DNA of 11,326 nt from Acetobacteraceae bacterium (GCA_947478535.1 CANJXD010000144.1:1-11326); one strand, 5' to 3'; counted from the first letter of the stretch, positions 1-7,000 are shown. Made by a program: numbers and translations. Notes: generated by a model not told the origin, from the letters alone.

Positions 1-122
1 CGCGCGGTGAGATGGCGGCCTACAAGGTGCCGCGGCACGTCGCCTTCGCGGAATCCCTGCCGCGTTCGGGCACCAGCAAGATCGACTGGCGGCGATTGCA
101 GGAAGCGGAGTGGCCGAAGTGA
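1..122 (+). CDS. AMP-forming acyl-CoA ligase, C-terminal fragment (5' end outside window)
   Basis: The frame starting at base 3 reads 39 residues to a TGA at 120-122 with no start inside the window, so this is the tail of a longer gene. The tail contains YKVPRHVAF followed by LPRSGTSKIDW. This is the typical end of the ANL superfamily (acyl-CoA synthetases and related AMP-binding ligases). The lysine in the TSKI stretch (residue 26 of the fragment) matches the C-domain lysine that contacts the carboxylate during adenylate formation. Such enzymes activate a carboxylic acid to its acyl-CoA with ATP in the cytoplasm. The stop overlaps the GTG start of the downstream hydratase, so the two are probably co-translated. 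The substrate cannot be inferred from this fragment. Confidence 0.85.
   Translation, partial: RGEMAAYKVPRHVAFAESLPRSGTSKIDWRRLQEAEWPK
107..110 (+). promoter_or_regulatory. Ribosome binding site (GGAG) that decides the MaoC start
   Basis: GGAG lies 8 nt before the GTG at 119 and directly abuts the alternative in-frame GTG at 110. This supports 119 as the true start and gives a GTGA overlap with the upstream stop codon. Confidence 0.55.
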
Positions 123-571
123 GCGCGGAGCAGATCTGGTTCGAGGATTTCGCGCCCGGCACCGTGCTGCGCAGCGCGGCGCGCCTCATCACCGTCGATG
201 ACATCGACCGCTACGCTGCCCTGACGGGCGAAAATCACCCCGTCCACATGGATGAGGATTTCGCCCGTGCCGCCGGCTTTCGCGGCCGCATCGCGCATGG
301 GCTGTTCGGCCTGGCGCTGATCGAGGGGCTGAAGGCGCAGCTCGGCTGCTTCGAACGCAGCGTCGTCGCATCCCTCGGCTGGGACAAGGTGAAGTTCACC
401 GCGCCGCTGGAACCCGGAGACCGCGTTCACCTTGAACTGACTCTGGTGGACAAGCGCCCGAGCAGCAAGCCCGGCCGCGGCATCGCGACGGAACACGGCG
501 CGCTGGTGAAGCAGGACAGCAGCGTGGTCACCAGCGGCGACCACGTCATCGTCCTGCTGAACCGGCCCTAA
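119..571 (+). CDS. MaoC-family (R)-specific enoyl-CoA hydratase / acyl dehydratase
   Basis: A 150-residue single hot-dog protein, normal length for MaoC-like hydratases, which add water to 2-enoyl-CoA to give (R)-3-hydroxyacyl-CoA. It opens with WFEDFAPG and carries the family motif around residues 36-43 (TGENHPVH), then the hydratase segment through RIAHGLF. His43 matches the catalytic histidine. The usual catalytic aspartate five residues earlier is glutamate (Glu38). I chose the GTG at 119 because GGAG sits 8 nt upstream and the start forms a GTGA overlap with the ligase stop; a GTG at 110 would add three residues. The stop (TAA 569-571) interleaves with the stop of the convergent BKACE gene. 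It probably belongs with the upstream ligase in one operon. The exact substrate is unknown. Confidence 0.88.
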   Translation: MSAEQIWFEDFAPGTVLRSAARLITVDDIDRYAALTGENHPVHMDEDFARAAGFRGRIAHGLFGLALIEGLKAQLGCFERSVVASLGWDKVKFTAPLEPGDRVHLELTLVDKRPSSKPGRGIATEHGALVKQDSSVVTSGDHVIVLLNRP

Positions 572-1506
572 AAGCCCACCTTGTCCCCGCCCTTGAGGCC
601 CAGCATCTCCCGCGCCTCATCCGGCGTCGCGACCTGCAGGGACAGGCGTTCGATGATCTCGCGGATCATGCGGACCTGCTCGGCATTGGAGGTCGCCATC
701 TTGCCCTTGCCGGCATAGAGGCTGTCCTCCATGCCGACACGGACATTGCCGCCCATCGTCGCGGCCATCGTCGCCATGTTGATCTGGTGACGACCGCCCG
801 CGAGGACCGACCAGCGGTAGTTATCGCCGAACAGCTTGTCCGCCGTCTTCTTCATGAAGACCAGGTTTTCCGGGTCCGCGCCGATGCCGCCCAGCGTGCC
901 GACAATGAGCTGCACGAACATCGGCAGCTTCACCAGGCCGCGATCCACCATGTGGGCGAGGTTGTACAGGTGGCCGACATCGTAGCATTCGAATTCGAAG
1001 CGCGTGCCATTGCCGCCGAGCCGGTCGAGGATGGTCTCGATATCCGCGAAGGTGTTGCGGAAGATGGCACCACGGCTGGCCTCGAGGTAATCCTCCTCCC
1101 AGTCATGCTTCCACTTGCCCTGGTATTTCGGGATCATCGTATAGGTGCCGAAATTCATCGAGCCCATGTTGCAGGAACACAGCTCCGGCTTCGCCGCATC
1201 GGGCGCCTTCAGGCGATCCTCGATGGACATGAAGGTGCTGCCGCCCGTCGTCATGTTCAGCACGGCGGAGGTGCGCTGCTTCAGGCTGCGCAGGATGTGG
1301 AACCAGGTGTCGAGGTCGCCCGTCGGGCGGCTCGTCGCCTCGTCCCGCGCATGCAGGTGCAGGATGGCCGCGCCCGCTTCGGCCGCTTCCGCCGCCTGGT
1401 CGATGATGGCCGATGGCGTCACCGGCAGGTAGGGCGACATGGTCGGCGTATGCGTGGCGCCGGTAATCGCGCAGGTGATGATAACCTTACCTTGGTGCAG
1501 CGACAT
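568..1506 (-). CDS. BKACE-family beta-keto acid cleavage enzyme (DUF849; 3-keto-5-aminohexanoate cleavage protein-like)
   Basis: This 312-residue TIM-barrel protein belongs to the family that cleaves a beta-keto acid with acetyl-CoA, giving acetoacetate and a new acyl-CoA. Visible hallmarks are TCAITGA near residues 11-17, the metal-binding HLH at 50-52, TTGG at 86-89, an ExExY stretch at 171-175, and VRVGMED with Arg256, Glu260 and Asp261. The last three match Arg226, Glu230 and Asp231 of characterised Kce, recalled from memory. It is longer than Kce (about 270 aa) because of an insertion near residues 128-149. The position of Kce Glu14 holds Thr18 and that of Ser82 holds Thr86, so the substrate probably differs. 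The ATG at 1506 has GGAG 8 nt upstream; a GTG at 1515 would overlap the SDR stop. It is the last gene of the operon, and the preceding SDR could supply its keto acid. Confidence 0.92.
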   Translation of the reverse strand: MSLHQGKVIITCAITGATHTPTMSPYLPVTPSAIIDQAAEAAEAGAAILHLHARDEATSRPTGDLDTWFHILRSLKQRTSAVLNMTTGGSTFMSIEDRLKAPDAAKPELCSCNMGSMNFGTYTMIPKYQGKWKHDWEEDYLEASRGAIFRNTFADIETILDRLGGNGTRFEFECYDVGHLYNLAHMVDRGLVKLPMFVQLIVGTLGGIGADPENLVFMKKTADKLFGDNYRWSVLAGGRHQINMATMAATMGGNVRVGMEDSLYAGKGKMATSNAEQVRMIREIIERLSLQVATPDEAREMLGLKGGDKVGF

Positions 1507-1511
1507 GCGAT

Positions 1512-2294
1512 TCACTCCGTGTATTCGAGGCCGCCGCAGATGCTGTGCACCTGCCCGGTGATGGCACGCCCGGTCGGCGCGCAGAGAAACAGGATCAGCG
1601 CCGCGATCTCCTCCGGCTCCACCGCCGTCTTGAGGGAGACGGCGCGCAGCGCGATCGCCTCCATCTCCTCATAGGTGATGCCGCGCGTCGCGGCGCGATC
1701 GGTGAAGACGCGACGGATGCGGTCGCCGGCGACAACGCCGGGCGCGATCGCATTGACGCGAATCTTGTGCGGCCCGAGCTCCACTGACAGCGACCGCGCG
1801 AGGGAGATAACCGCCGCCTTCGACGCCGCATAGGGCGTGCGCAGCGGGAAGGCGTATTTCCCGGCGACGGAGGCCATGCAGATCATGGACCCCCAGCCAT
1901 TCGCCTTCAGATGCGGCACCGTGGCATGCGCGACGTGGAACTGCCCATTGACGTTCACCGCCATGGTGCGCGCCCAGTCGGCCGGGGAGATGGCCTCCAC
2001 CGCCGCGGCCGGCCCCGCGATGCCCGCATTGTTGATGACGATATCAAGCCCGCCCATCGCGCCAACAGCGGCGGCTACGAAGGCATCCACCTGCGCCGCA
2101 TCCGCGACATCGCACAGCATCGTGCCGAGCCCCGGCAGTTCATTCGCCGCGGCGGCCAGCGGCGCTTCCGCGACATCGCAGATCCACACCTTCGCACCCT
2201 CGGCATGGAAGGCGCGGGCGATGGAAAGCCCGATGCCTGCCGCCCCCGCCGTGACGATGACCCGCTTGCCGGGCCAATACTCGCTCTTGCTCAT
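1512..2294 (-). CDS. Short-chain dehydrogenase/reductase (SDR), probably NAD-dependent
   Basis: A 260-residue classical SDR, the usual length. The cofactor motif TAGAAGIG is at residues 15-22, and Asp40 ends the second strand (WICDV), which normally selects NAD(H) over NADP(H). NNAG is at 88-91. The catalytic tetrad is Asn114, Ser142, Tyr155 and Lys159 (YAASK). The protein ends in a GRAITGQ/GG region typical of the family. The open frame continues upstream to 2591, but that part overlaps the CoA-transferase gene and looks like non-protein sequence. The ATG at 2294 has GGAA five bases upstream and lies 11 nt after the previous stop. The TGA at 1512-1514 lies just upstream of the BKACE start, so the products are co-expressed. 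By context it likely oxidises a hydroxy acid or hydroxyacyl intermediate to the beta-keto compound that BKACE cleaves; this role is inference. Confidence 0.93.
   Translation of the reverse strand: MSKSEYWPGKRVIVTAGAAGIGLSIARAFHAEGAKVWICDVAEAPLAAAANELPGLGTMLCDVADAAQVDAFVAAAVGAMGGLDIVINNAGIAGPAAAVEAISPADWARTMAVNVNGQFHVAHATVPHLKANGWGSMICMASVAGKYAFPLRTPYAASKAAVISLARSLSVELGPHKIRVNAIAPGVVAGDRIRRVFTDRAATRGITYEEMEAIALRAVSLKTAVEPEEIAALILFLCAPTGRAITGQVHSICGGLEYTE
1515..1518 (-). promoter_or_regulatory. Ribosome binding site (GGAG) for the BKACE gene
   Basis: On the minus strand GGAG ends 8 nt before the ATG at 1506 and overlaps the last sense codon of the SDR gene. The spacing favours the ATG at 1506 over the GTG at 1515, which would begin inside the GGAG itself. 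Confidence 0.55.
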
Positions 2295-2305
2295 GACCGT
2301 TCCAT

Positions 2306-3019
2306 TCAGATCCCGAATTCCTCGGCGAAGCGCGGATAGGCTTCCGCGACCTCGCCCCGCACCACCTCCCTGATCTCCGCGCGCAGCGCCGCATCCGGCA
2401 CCGGGGAGAAGGGTACCGGATCCGGCTCCGCATAGGCGAAGCCGGTGGCGGCCCGCACACCGTCCGCGGTCTGGCCGGGATGGATACTGCGCAGGGCGAA
2501 GCGCCGTTCCTCCCGCCGCCAATCGAACAGGCAGCGTCCCGTCACCAGCGCCTGCGGGCCACCCGGGCGATACACCTCGGGCGGGCTCCATCCCGGCGCA
2601 CTGACGAAATCCACCTTCGGCACCAGGGCGCGCGTATCATGCTCCGGCCGGAACAGGATGACGCGCGGCACCAGCATGTAGAGATAGGGCGACCCGAAGC
2701 TGCCGGCGAAGCGCACCTTCGGGCGTTCATACTCACCGATGCTCAGCAGGTTGATGTTCGCCTCGCCATCGATCTGCGCGCCGGACAGGAAGAACACGTC
2801 GATGCGCCCCTGCGCCGCGCTGTCGAACAACTCCTTCGCCCCATCGGTGTAGCGGCTGTTCCGGCGCGAGCCGAGGATCGTCACCCGCATCCGCCCGCCA
2901 CTGCGCTTTTGCGCCAGCAACGCCGCGGCGGTGGGGATGGGGGACAGCGCACCGGTCGCGACATGCTTTGCATCGCCGATGAGGTCGGCGATCAGGCTGA
3001 TGAGCAGCGCGGCGTCCAT
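2306..3019 (-). CDS. CoA-transferase family I, beta subunit (GctB/IpdB-like)
   Basis: A 237-residue protein recognisable as the second subunit of the glutaconate CoA-transferase / IpdAB group. The clearest signature is the stretch around GAQIDGEANIN, followed by VRFAGSFGS and a central PRVILF / VDFVSAPGW region. Classical members carry a catalytic glutamate in the first third of this subunit that forms a glutamyl-CoA thioester. In the corresponding region this protein reads TILGSRRNSRYTDG with no glutamate. I therefore cannot say whether it is a true CoA-transferase or a hydrolase of the IpdAB type (steroid ring-opening enzyme). The ATG at 3019 has GGGGAG 8 nt upstream; the overlapping GTG at 3022 is an alternative. 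Its start overlaps the stop of the alpha-subunit gene, as expected for a heteromeric pair. Confidence 0.87.
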   Translation of the reverse strand: MDAALLISLIADLIGDAKHVATGALSPIPTAAALLAQKRSGGRMRVTILGSRRNSRYTDGAKELFDSAAQGRIDVFFLSGAQIDGEANINLLSIGEYERPKVRFAGSFGSPYLYMLVPRVILFRPEHDTRALVPKVDFVSAPGWSPPEVYRPGGPQALVTGRCLFDWRREERRFALRSIHPGQTADGVRAATGFAYAEPDPVPFSPVPDAALRAEIREVVRGEVAEAYPRFAEEFGI

Positions 3020-3789
3020 CACGCGGGCTCCCCGAGCGCTTCGCCCTTCGCGTAGCGCGTCAGCGCCGCGGCATCGGCGCCGTATTCCTCGTCCAGCGCC
3101 AGCGGCCAGGCACCGCGCGGCGCGACCGCGAGGCCGCCGACATAGAGCGCCGGCAGCGTGCCCGCCACCAGTTCCTCACGATCAAAGAAGCACGCATCCA
3201 CCACGCGTTCCACCGTGATCAGCGCGGTGCGCGCGGCATGGGCCATCACCATCACTTCCCGCCGCCGACCGAACCAGACATTGCCCTCCCGGTCCGCCAT
3301 CGCGGCGTGGAACACCGCAAAATCCGGACGCAGGGCGGGCAGCAGCACGATGGGGTCCGCCGCTTCGGAAAAGGGATTCTGGATGACCTTCCAATCCGCG
3401 CGATGGCGCAGCACGTCGCTGCCGAGCAGCCCGCGCAGGGGGATAAAGGGCAGCCCCTTTTCCGCCGCGCCGAGCGCCGCATGGATGGCGGGGCAGGTGC
3501 TGTCCTGCATGCGGATGCGCCCGGCCTTCACTGCCGCATTGAAGGCCGGCGCATTGCCGTATTCCCCCAGCGTCACCGCCGCCGCTTCCATCGTCGCGAC
3601 GCAGCCGCCGGCGATCAGCATATCCGCCTGGATGCCGGAGGACGGGCTCGCCACGAGGTGCAGCCCCTTCACGCCCCGCGCCACCAGCGCCCGCGTGAGC
3701 GCCACGGCGACGCCGGCATAGTCCGGCGGCACGACGACCATCGCGCCGTCATGCACATGCGCGGCAAGATCAGCCACGGTCTCGATCAT
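3019..3789 (-). CDS. CoA-transferase family I, alpha subunit (GctA/IpdA-like)
   Basis: A 256-residue protein with the layout of glutaconate CoA-transferase subunit A. An early glycine/alanine-rich Rossmann-like segment (VVPPDYAGVAVAL) is followed by GGCVATMEAAAVTLGEYG near residues 61-78. Next come PFIPLRGLLGSDVL and the family stretch PALRPDFAVFHAAMADREGN. In this group the pair either moves CoA between carboxylic acids or, in IpdAB, hydrolyses a cyclic CoA thioester. The ATG forms a four-base ATGA overlap with the stop of the upstream molybdoenzyme gene, and its own stop overlaps the beta-subunit start, so alpha and beta are translationally coupled. Family assignment is secure; the reaction is not. 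If it acts as a transferase, the acetoacetate released by BKACE is a plausible CoA acceptor. Confidence 0.88.
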   Translation of the reverse strand: MIETVADLAAHVHDGAMVVVPPDYAGVAVALTRALVARGVKGLHLVASPSSGIQADMLIAGGCVATMEAAAVTLGEYGNAPAFNAAVKAGRIRMQDSTCPAIHAALGAAEKGLPFIPLRGLLGSDVLRHRADWKVIQNPFSEAADPIVLLPALRPDFAVFHAAMADREGNVWFGRRREVMVMAHAARTALITVERVVDACFFDREELVAGTLPALYVGGLAVAPRGAWPLALDEEYGADAAALTRYAKGEALGEPA

Positions 3790-6083
3790 GCGGCGATCTC
3801 CGGCGGATCGAAGGCGCGAACGGGCGGCGCGGCGGCGGCGGGTTCCACCTCCACCAGTGCGGAATGGGCGATGGGGCCCTGCGCGAGGCCGGAGGTGCCC
3901 TTGTCCAGCGTCAGCACATTCGGATTGCCGTGACGGTCCAGCCCCCCCGGTGCTTCCGGATCATACCAGGCCCCCGTCGGCAGTTGCACGCAGCCTTGCG
4001 CGATGCTGTCGGTGATGATGGCACCGGCGAGGCAGGCGCCGCGATCATTGAACACCCGCACCACCATCCCCGCCACGATGCCGCGCGCGGCGGCGTCATC
4101 GGGATGCAGCCATATCGCTTCCCGCCCCGCCACTTTCGCCGCGCGGCTGGCGCGGCCCTGGTCGTATTGGCTGTGCAGGCGCATGCGCGGCTGGTTGGAG
4201 ATGAGGTGCAGCGGAAACCGCGCGGCCTGCGATCCGCCTAGCCACTCCGCGGGCTCGATCCACTGGGCATGGCCCGGGCAATCCGCCAGCGCGAAGCCTT
4301 CGATCGCCGCCGAATGCAGTTCCAGCTTGCCCGACGGCGTGGCGAGCCGCGCCCCCGCGCGGAACTCCCCGAGAAAATTGCGCCGCTGCGCCGGTGCTGG
4401 CAGGCGGATATCCCCGCGCGCCCAGAATTCCTCGAACTCCGGCAGATCGAGGGCATGGGCCGCGGCGCGCTGCCGCGCTTCCGCATACATCCGGCGCAGC
4501 CAGCCCATTTCATCCAGCCCCTCCGTGAAGGCCGCGCCGAAACCGAGCTCCTCCGCGATGGCAGACAGGATGGCGTGGTCGCTGCGCGCCTGCCCGATCG
4601 GGTCCACCAATTGGCGCATCGCGAACAGATGCCCCTCATCCCCCGCGATGCCGATATCGTTGCGCTCGGCCGGCGTGGTGCAGGGCAGGATGATATCGGC
4701 GTGGCGCGCCAGGGAATTCCACCAGGGTTCCTGCACGATCACCGTCTCCGGCCGCGCCCAGGCCTGCACAAGGCGATTGAGGTCGGATTGGTGGTGGAAC
4801 GGGTTGCCGCCGGCCCACCAGACCAGCCGGATATCGGGGTAGGTGTGATGCCCGCCATCATAGGTGAAGGCATCGCCCGGCCGCAGCAGCATGTCCGCGA
4901 TGCGCGCCACCGGCACGAAGTCCCGCACCCGGTTCTCGCCCTGCGGCAGCGCCGGCCAGGTGATGCCGTGCGATGCGGTGCCGATGCGGTTGCTGCCGCC
5001 ATAGCCATAGCCGATGCCACCGCCGGGCAGCCCCACCTGCCCCAGCATCGCCGCCAGCGTCAGCGCCGCCCAGAGCGGCTGTTCCCCGTGATCCGCGCGT
5101 TGCAGGGACCAGGCGACGGCAATCATCGTCCGCGTCGCCGCCATCCGCCGCGCGAGATCGCGGACCGCCCCGGCCTCGATCCCGCAGATCGCCGCGGCCC
5201 AGGCCGCATCCTTCGCCGTGCCATCCGCCGCGCCGACCAGATAGGCGCGAACCCGATCGAACCCCACGCAATGCGACTGGAGAAAGCCCGCATCATGCAG
5301 CCCCTCCGCCAGCAGCGTGTGGCACAGGCCGAGCATCAGCGCCGTATCGGTATTCGGGCGCACTGGCAGCCATTCGGCGTTCAACTCCATCGGCGCATCG
5401 GCACGGATCGGGCTGATGTTCACGAAGCCGCAGCCGGCATCGCGACAGGCCAGCAGATGTTCCCGCACCCGATGATGACCGACACCACCGGCGGCGACCT
5501 GCGTGTTCTTCATCGGCATGCCGCCGAACATCACCAGCAGCTTCGTATGCGCGGCGATTTCCTCCCACGGCGTATGGGCGCGCACCAGCCCATCCTGGCT
5601 GCCCAGGATGCGCGGCAGCAACACCTCCGCCGCCGCGTAGCTATGCGTGTTGACGGACCGCGTATAGCCGCCCGCGCCGTTGAGGAACCGATGCAACTGG
5701 CTCTGCGCATGATGAAACCGCCCGGCGCTGGCCCAGCCATAGGAACCGCCGAAGATCGCGCGATTGCCATGCGCCGCCGTCACGCGCCGCACCTCATCGG
5801 CCACCAGTCGCGTGGCGGTGTCCCAACTGACGGGCACGAAGCTTTCCTGCCCGCGCCAGCCACGGCTTGCGGGGCCATCGGCCAGCCATCCCGCCCGCAC
5901 CATCGGCTGGCGGATCCTGAGCGCATCATCCAGCGCGCCGGCGACAGATTGCCCGATCAGCGAGGGCGCGGGGTCACCCGGCATCGGGTCCAGCGCCAGC
6001 AGCCGGCCATCCTCGACGCGGGCGCGATAGGCACCCCAATGGGTGAACAGCAGAGGCGGCGACAGGGCCGGCCCCGTTTCCAT
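3786..6083 (-). CDS. Cytoplasmic molybdopterin oxidoreductase of the DMSO reductase / biotin sulfoxide reductase (BisC) type
   Basis: A 765-residue bis-MGD molybdoenzyme, close to BisC in length. The N terminus (THWGAYRARVEDGRLLAL) lacks both a Tat twin-arginine signal and the CxxCxxxC Fe-S motif, so it should be cytoplasmic with Mo as its only redox centre. GGSYGW at residues 112-117 carries Tyr115 and Trp117, matching Tyr114 and Trp116 of Rhodobacter DMSO reductase; TMAO reductases lack that tyrosine. Ser148 (in NTHSYAAA) matches the serine Mo ligand. Later segments WAGGNPFHH, LPCTTPAERND, TPSGKLEL and HLISNQPRMRLHSQYDQ are typical cofactor-binding parts. Relatives reduce S- or N-oxides. 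The gene starts 2 nt after the hydratase stop and overlaps the CoA-transferase start, so it is built into a CoA-based catabolic operon, an unusual setting. The substrate is unknown. Confidence 0.9.
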   Translation of the reverse strand: METGPALSPPLLFTHWGAYRARVEDGRLLALDPMPGDPAPSLIGQSVAGALDDALRIRQPMVRAGWLADGPASRGWRGQESFVPVSWDTATRLVADEVRRVTAAHGNRAIFGGSYGWASAGRFHHAQSQLHRFLNGAGGYTRSVNTHSYAAAEVLLPRILGSQDGLVRAHTPWEEIAAHTKLLVMFGGMPMKNTQVAAGGVGHHRVREHLLACRDAGCGFVNISPIRADAPMELNAEWLPVRPNTDTALMLGLCHTLLAEGLHDAGFLQSHCVGFDRVRAYLVGAADGTAKDAAWAAAICGIEAGAVRDLARRMAATRTMIAVAWSLQRADHGEQPLWAALTLAAMLGQVGLPGGGIGYGYGGSNRIGTASHGITWPALPQGENRVRDFVPVARIADMLLRPGDAFTYDGGHHTYPDIRLVWWAGGNPFHHQSDLNRLVQAWARPETVIVQEPWWNSLARHADIILPCTTPAERNDIGIAGDEGHLFAMRQLVDPIGQARSDHAILSAIAEELGFGAAFTEGLDEMGWLRRMYAEARQRAAAHALDLPEFEEFWARGDIRLPAPAQRRNFLGEFRAGARLATPSGKLELHSAAIEGFALADCPGHAQWIEPAEWLGGSQAARFPLHLISNQPRMRLHSQYDQGRASRAAKVAGREAIWLHPDDAAARGIVAGMVVRVFNDRGACLAGAIITDSIAQGCVQLPTGAWYDPEAPGGLDRHGNPNVLTLDKGTSGLAQGPIAHSALVEVEPAAAAPPVRAFDPPEIAA

Positions 6084-6085
6084 CC

Positions 6086-6928
6086 TCAGCGCAGCCCCAC
6101 CAGGCCGCCATCCAGCACCAGCGCCGCACGCTCCTTCGCCTCGGCGCGGAACAGCACGCCGGCAGGGCTGCGCCAGAAGCTGAAGCGCAGCGTCTCCCCG
6201 GGATAAAGCGGCCCGGCGAAACGGGCGGCGAGCCGCGTCATCCGCGTGGGGTCCCTATCACAGAAGCGCCGCAATGCCTCCGCGCAGGCGATGCCGAAGG
6301 TGCAGGCGCCATGCAGGATCGGCCCGGCGAAGCCGACACCCTTCGCCACCGCCGGGTCCGCATGCAGCGGGTTACGGTCGCCGAGCAGGCGGAACAGCAA
6401 CGCCTGGTTCGGCGCGGTCCGCACGTCCGTCACCAGATCCGCTTCGCCCAGCGGCGCCGGCACCGCCTCCGGCGCCATGCCGCTATCGCCGCCGAAGCCG
6501 CCGGCGCCGCGCACGAACATGGTGGACAGCACTGTCGTGCAATCCACGCCGCCCTGGCGCAGCACGGTTTCCTGATACACCAGCCCGCCACGGCCCTCGC
6601 CCTTGTCGCCGAACCCGGTCAACCGCGTCACCGCCTCCGCGACGCCGCATGGCGCCAGCGGCGCATGGAAGCGCAGGTCCAGCGCACCGTGGACGACGTG
6701 CTTCAGGATGATGCCACCTGGTTCCAGCCAGCCATCATCGAAGGCCAGCATGGTCGCCATGGCAGGCACCACGCGCTGCGCGGTCTCATAGACGAAGGGA
6801 AGGTCCTCGCTTTCCGCCTGCGCGCCGAGCCCGACCGCCAGCGCGTAGTGCATCGCCTGCGCATCCGTGTAGGACACTTCGCGCCGCGGGATCGCGAGGG
6901 CCATCAGGCGCACGGGGTCGAGTTTCAT
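6086..6928 (-). CDS. Double hot-dog enoyl-CoA hydratase (MFE-2 hydratase-2 / MaoC-like)
   Basis: A 280-residue protein with two hot-dog halves, resembling the hydratase-2 domain of multifunctional enzyme type 2. It has the N-terminal signature YTDAQAMHYALAVGLG (20-35) and FVYETAQRVVPAMATM (45-60). KHVVHGALDLRFHAPL follows (76-91). The catalytic half contains GDRNPLHAD (183-191) and GPILHGACTFG (202-212), with the Asp184/His189 pair intact. The expected reaction is hydration of trans-2-enoyl-CoA to (R)-3-hydroxyacyl-CoA. The open frame extends to 7111, but the extra part runs into the regulator gene and does not look like family sequence. I chose the ATG at 6928; in-frame ATGs at 6946 and 6958 are alternatives and no site has a clear Shine-Dalgarno sequence. 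It is the first gene of the minus-strand operon and diverges from the IclR gene. Confidence 0.9.
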   Translation of the reverse strand: MKLDPVRLMALAIPRREVSYTDAQAMHYALAVGLGAQAESEDLPFVYETAQRVVPAMATMLAFDDGWLEPGGIILKHVVHGALDLRFHAPLAPCGVAEAVTRLTGFGDKGEGRGGLVYQETVLRQGGVDCTTVLSTMFVRGAGGFGGDSGMAPEAVPAPLGEADLVTDVRTAPNQALLFRLLGDRNPLHADPAVAKGVGFAGPILHGACTFGIACAEALRRFCDRDPTRMTRLAARFAGPLYPGETLRFSFWRSPAGVLFRAEAKERAALVLDGGLVGLR

Positions 6929-6956
6929 GCGGGGGCCCGTTGTCATTCGGGGTGGC

Positions 6957-6985
6957 ATGATGCCGTCACGCTGGAGTATTTGCAA
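6957..6985 (-). promoter_or_regulatory. Candidate sigma-70-like promoter of the catabolic operon
   Basis: On the minus strand TTGCAA (6985-6980) is separated by 17 nt from CATCAT (6962-6957), matching four of six bases of each consensus hexamer. The resulting start site would leave a leader of roughly 20 nt before the ATG at 6928. The -35 hexamer lies inside the inverted repeat at 6975-7000, so a protein bound there would block or contact RNA polymerase. High GC makes chance matches less likely but the call remains weak. Confidence 0.3.
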
Positions 6986-7000
6986 CGCCGTGCCCATACT
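6975..7000. promoter_or_regulatory. 26-bp inverted repeat, candidate IclR-family operator
   Basis: The left arm AGTATTTGCA (6975-6984) and the right arm TGCCCATACT (6991-7000) are inverted repeats matching at eight of ten positions (AGTATnnGCA), separated by the six bases ACGCCG. The site sits in the 127-bp region between the divergent operon and regulator genes and is conspicuously AT-richer than its surroundings. IclR-family proteins typically bind imperfect palindromes in such divergent regions, so this is the likely control point for both directions. Binding itself is inference. Confidence 0.55.

Noticed and set aside
787..1674. 295-codon plus-strand open frame opposite BKACE and the SDR end
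   Set aside because: It crosses the junction of two well-supported minus-strand genes and resembles no protein family.
2295..2591. N-terminal extension of the SDR frame
   Set aside because: It overlaps the CoA-transferase beta gene in another frame and reads as Gly/Arg-rich non-protein sequence. The ATG at 2294 has a good ribosome binding site and the standard SDR beginning.
3786..6083. Possible N-terminal Fe-S cluster or Tat signal in the molybdoenzyme
   Set aside because: No CxxCxxxC pattern and no twin-arginine leader are present in the first 100 residues.
4269..6206. 645-codon open frame on the plus strand opposite the molybdoenzyme gene
   Set aside because: It is an antisense shadow produced by strong third-position GC. 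Its translation is rich in Arg, Pro and His with no recognisable domain, while the opposite strand encodes a full molybdoenzyme.
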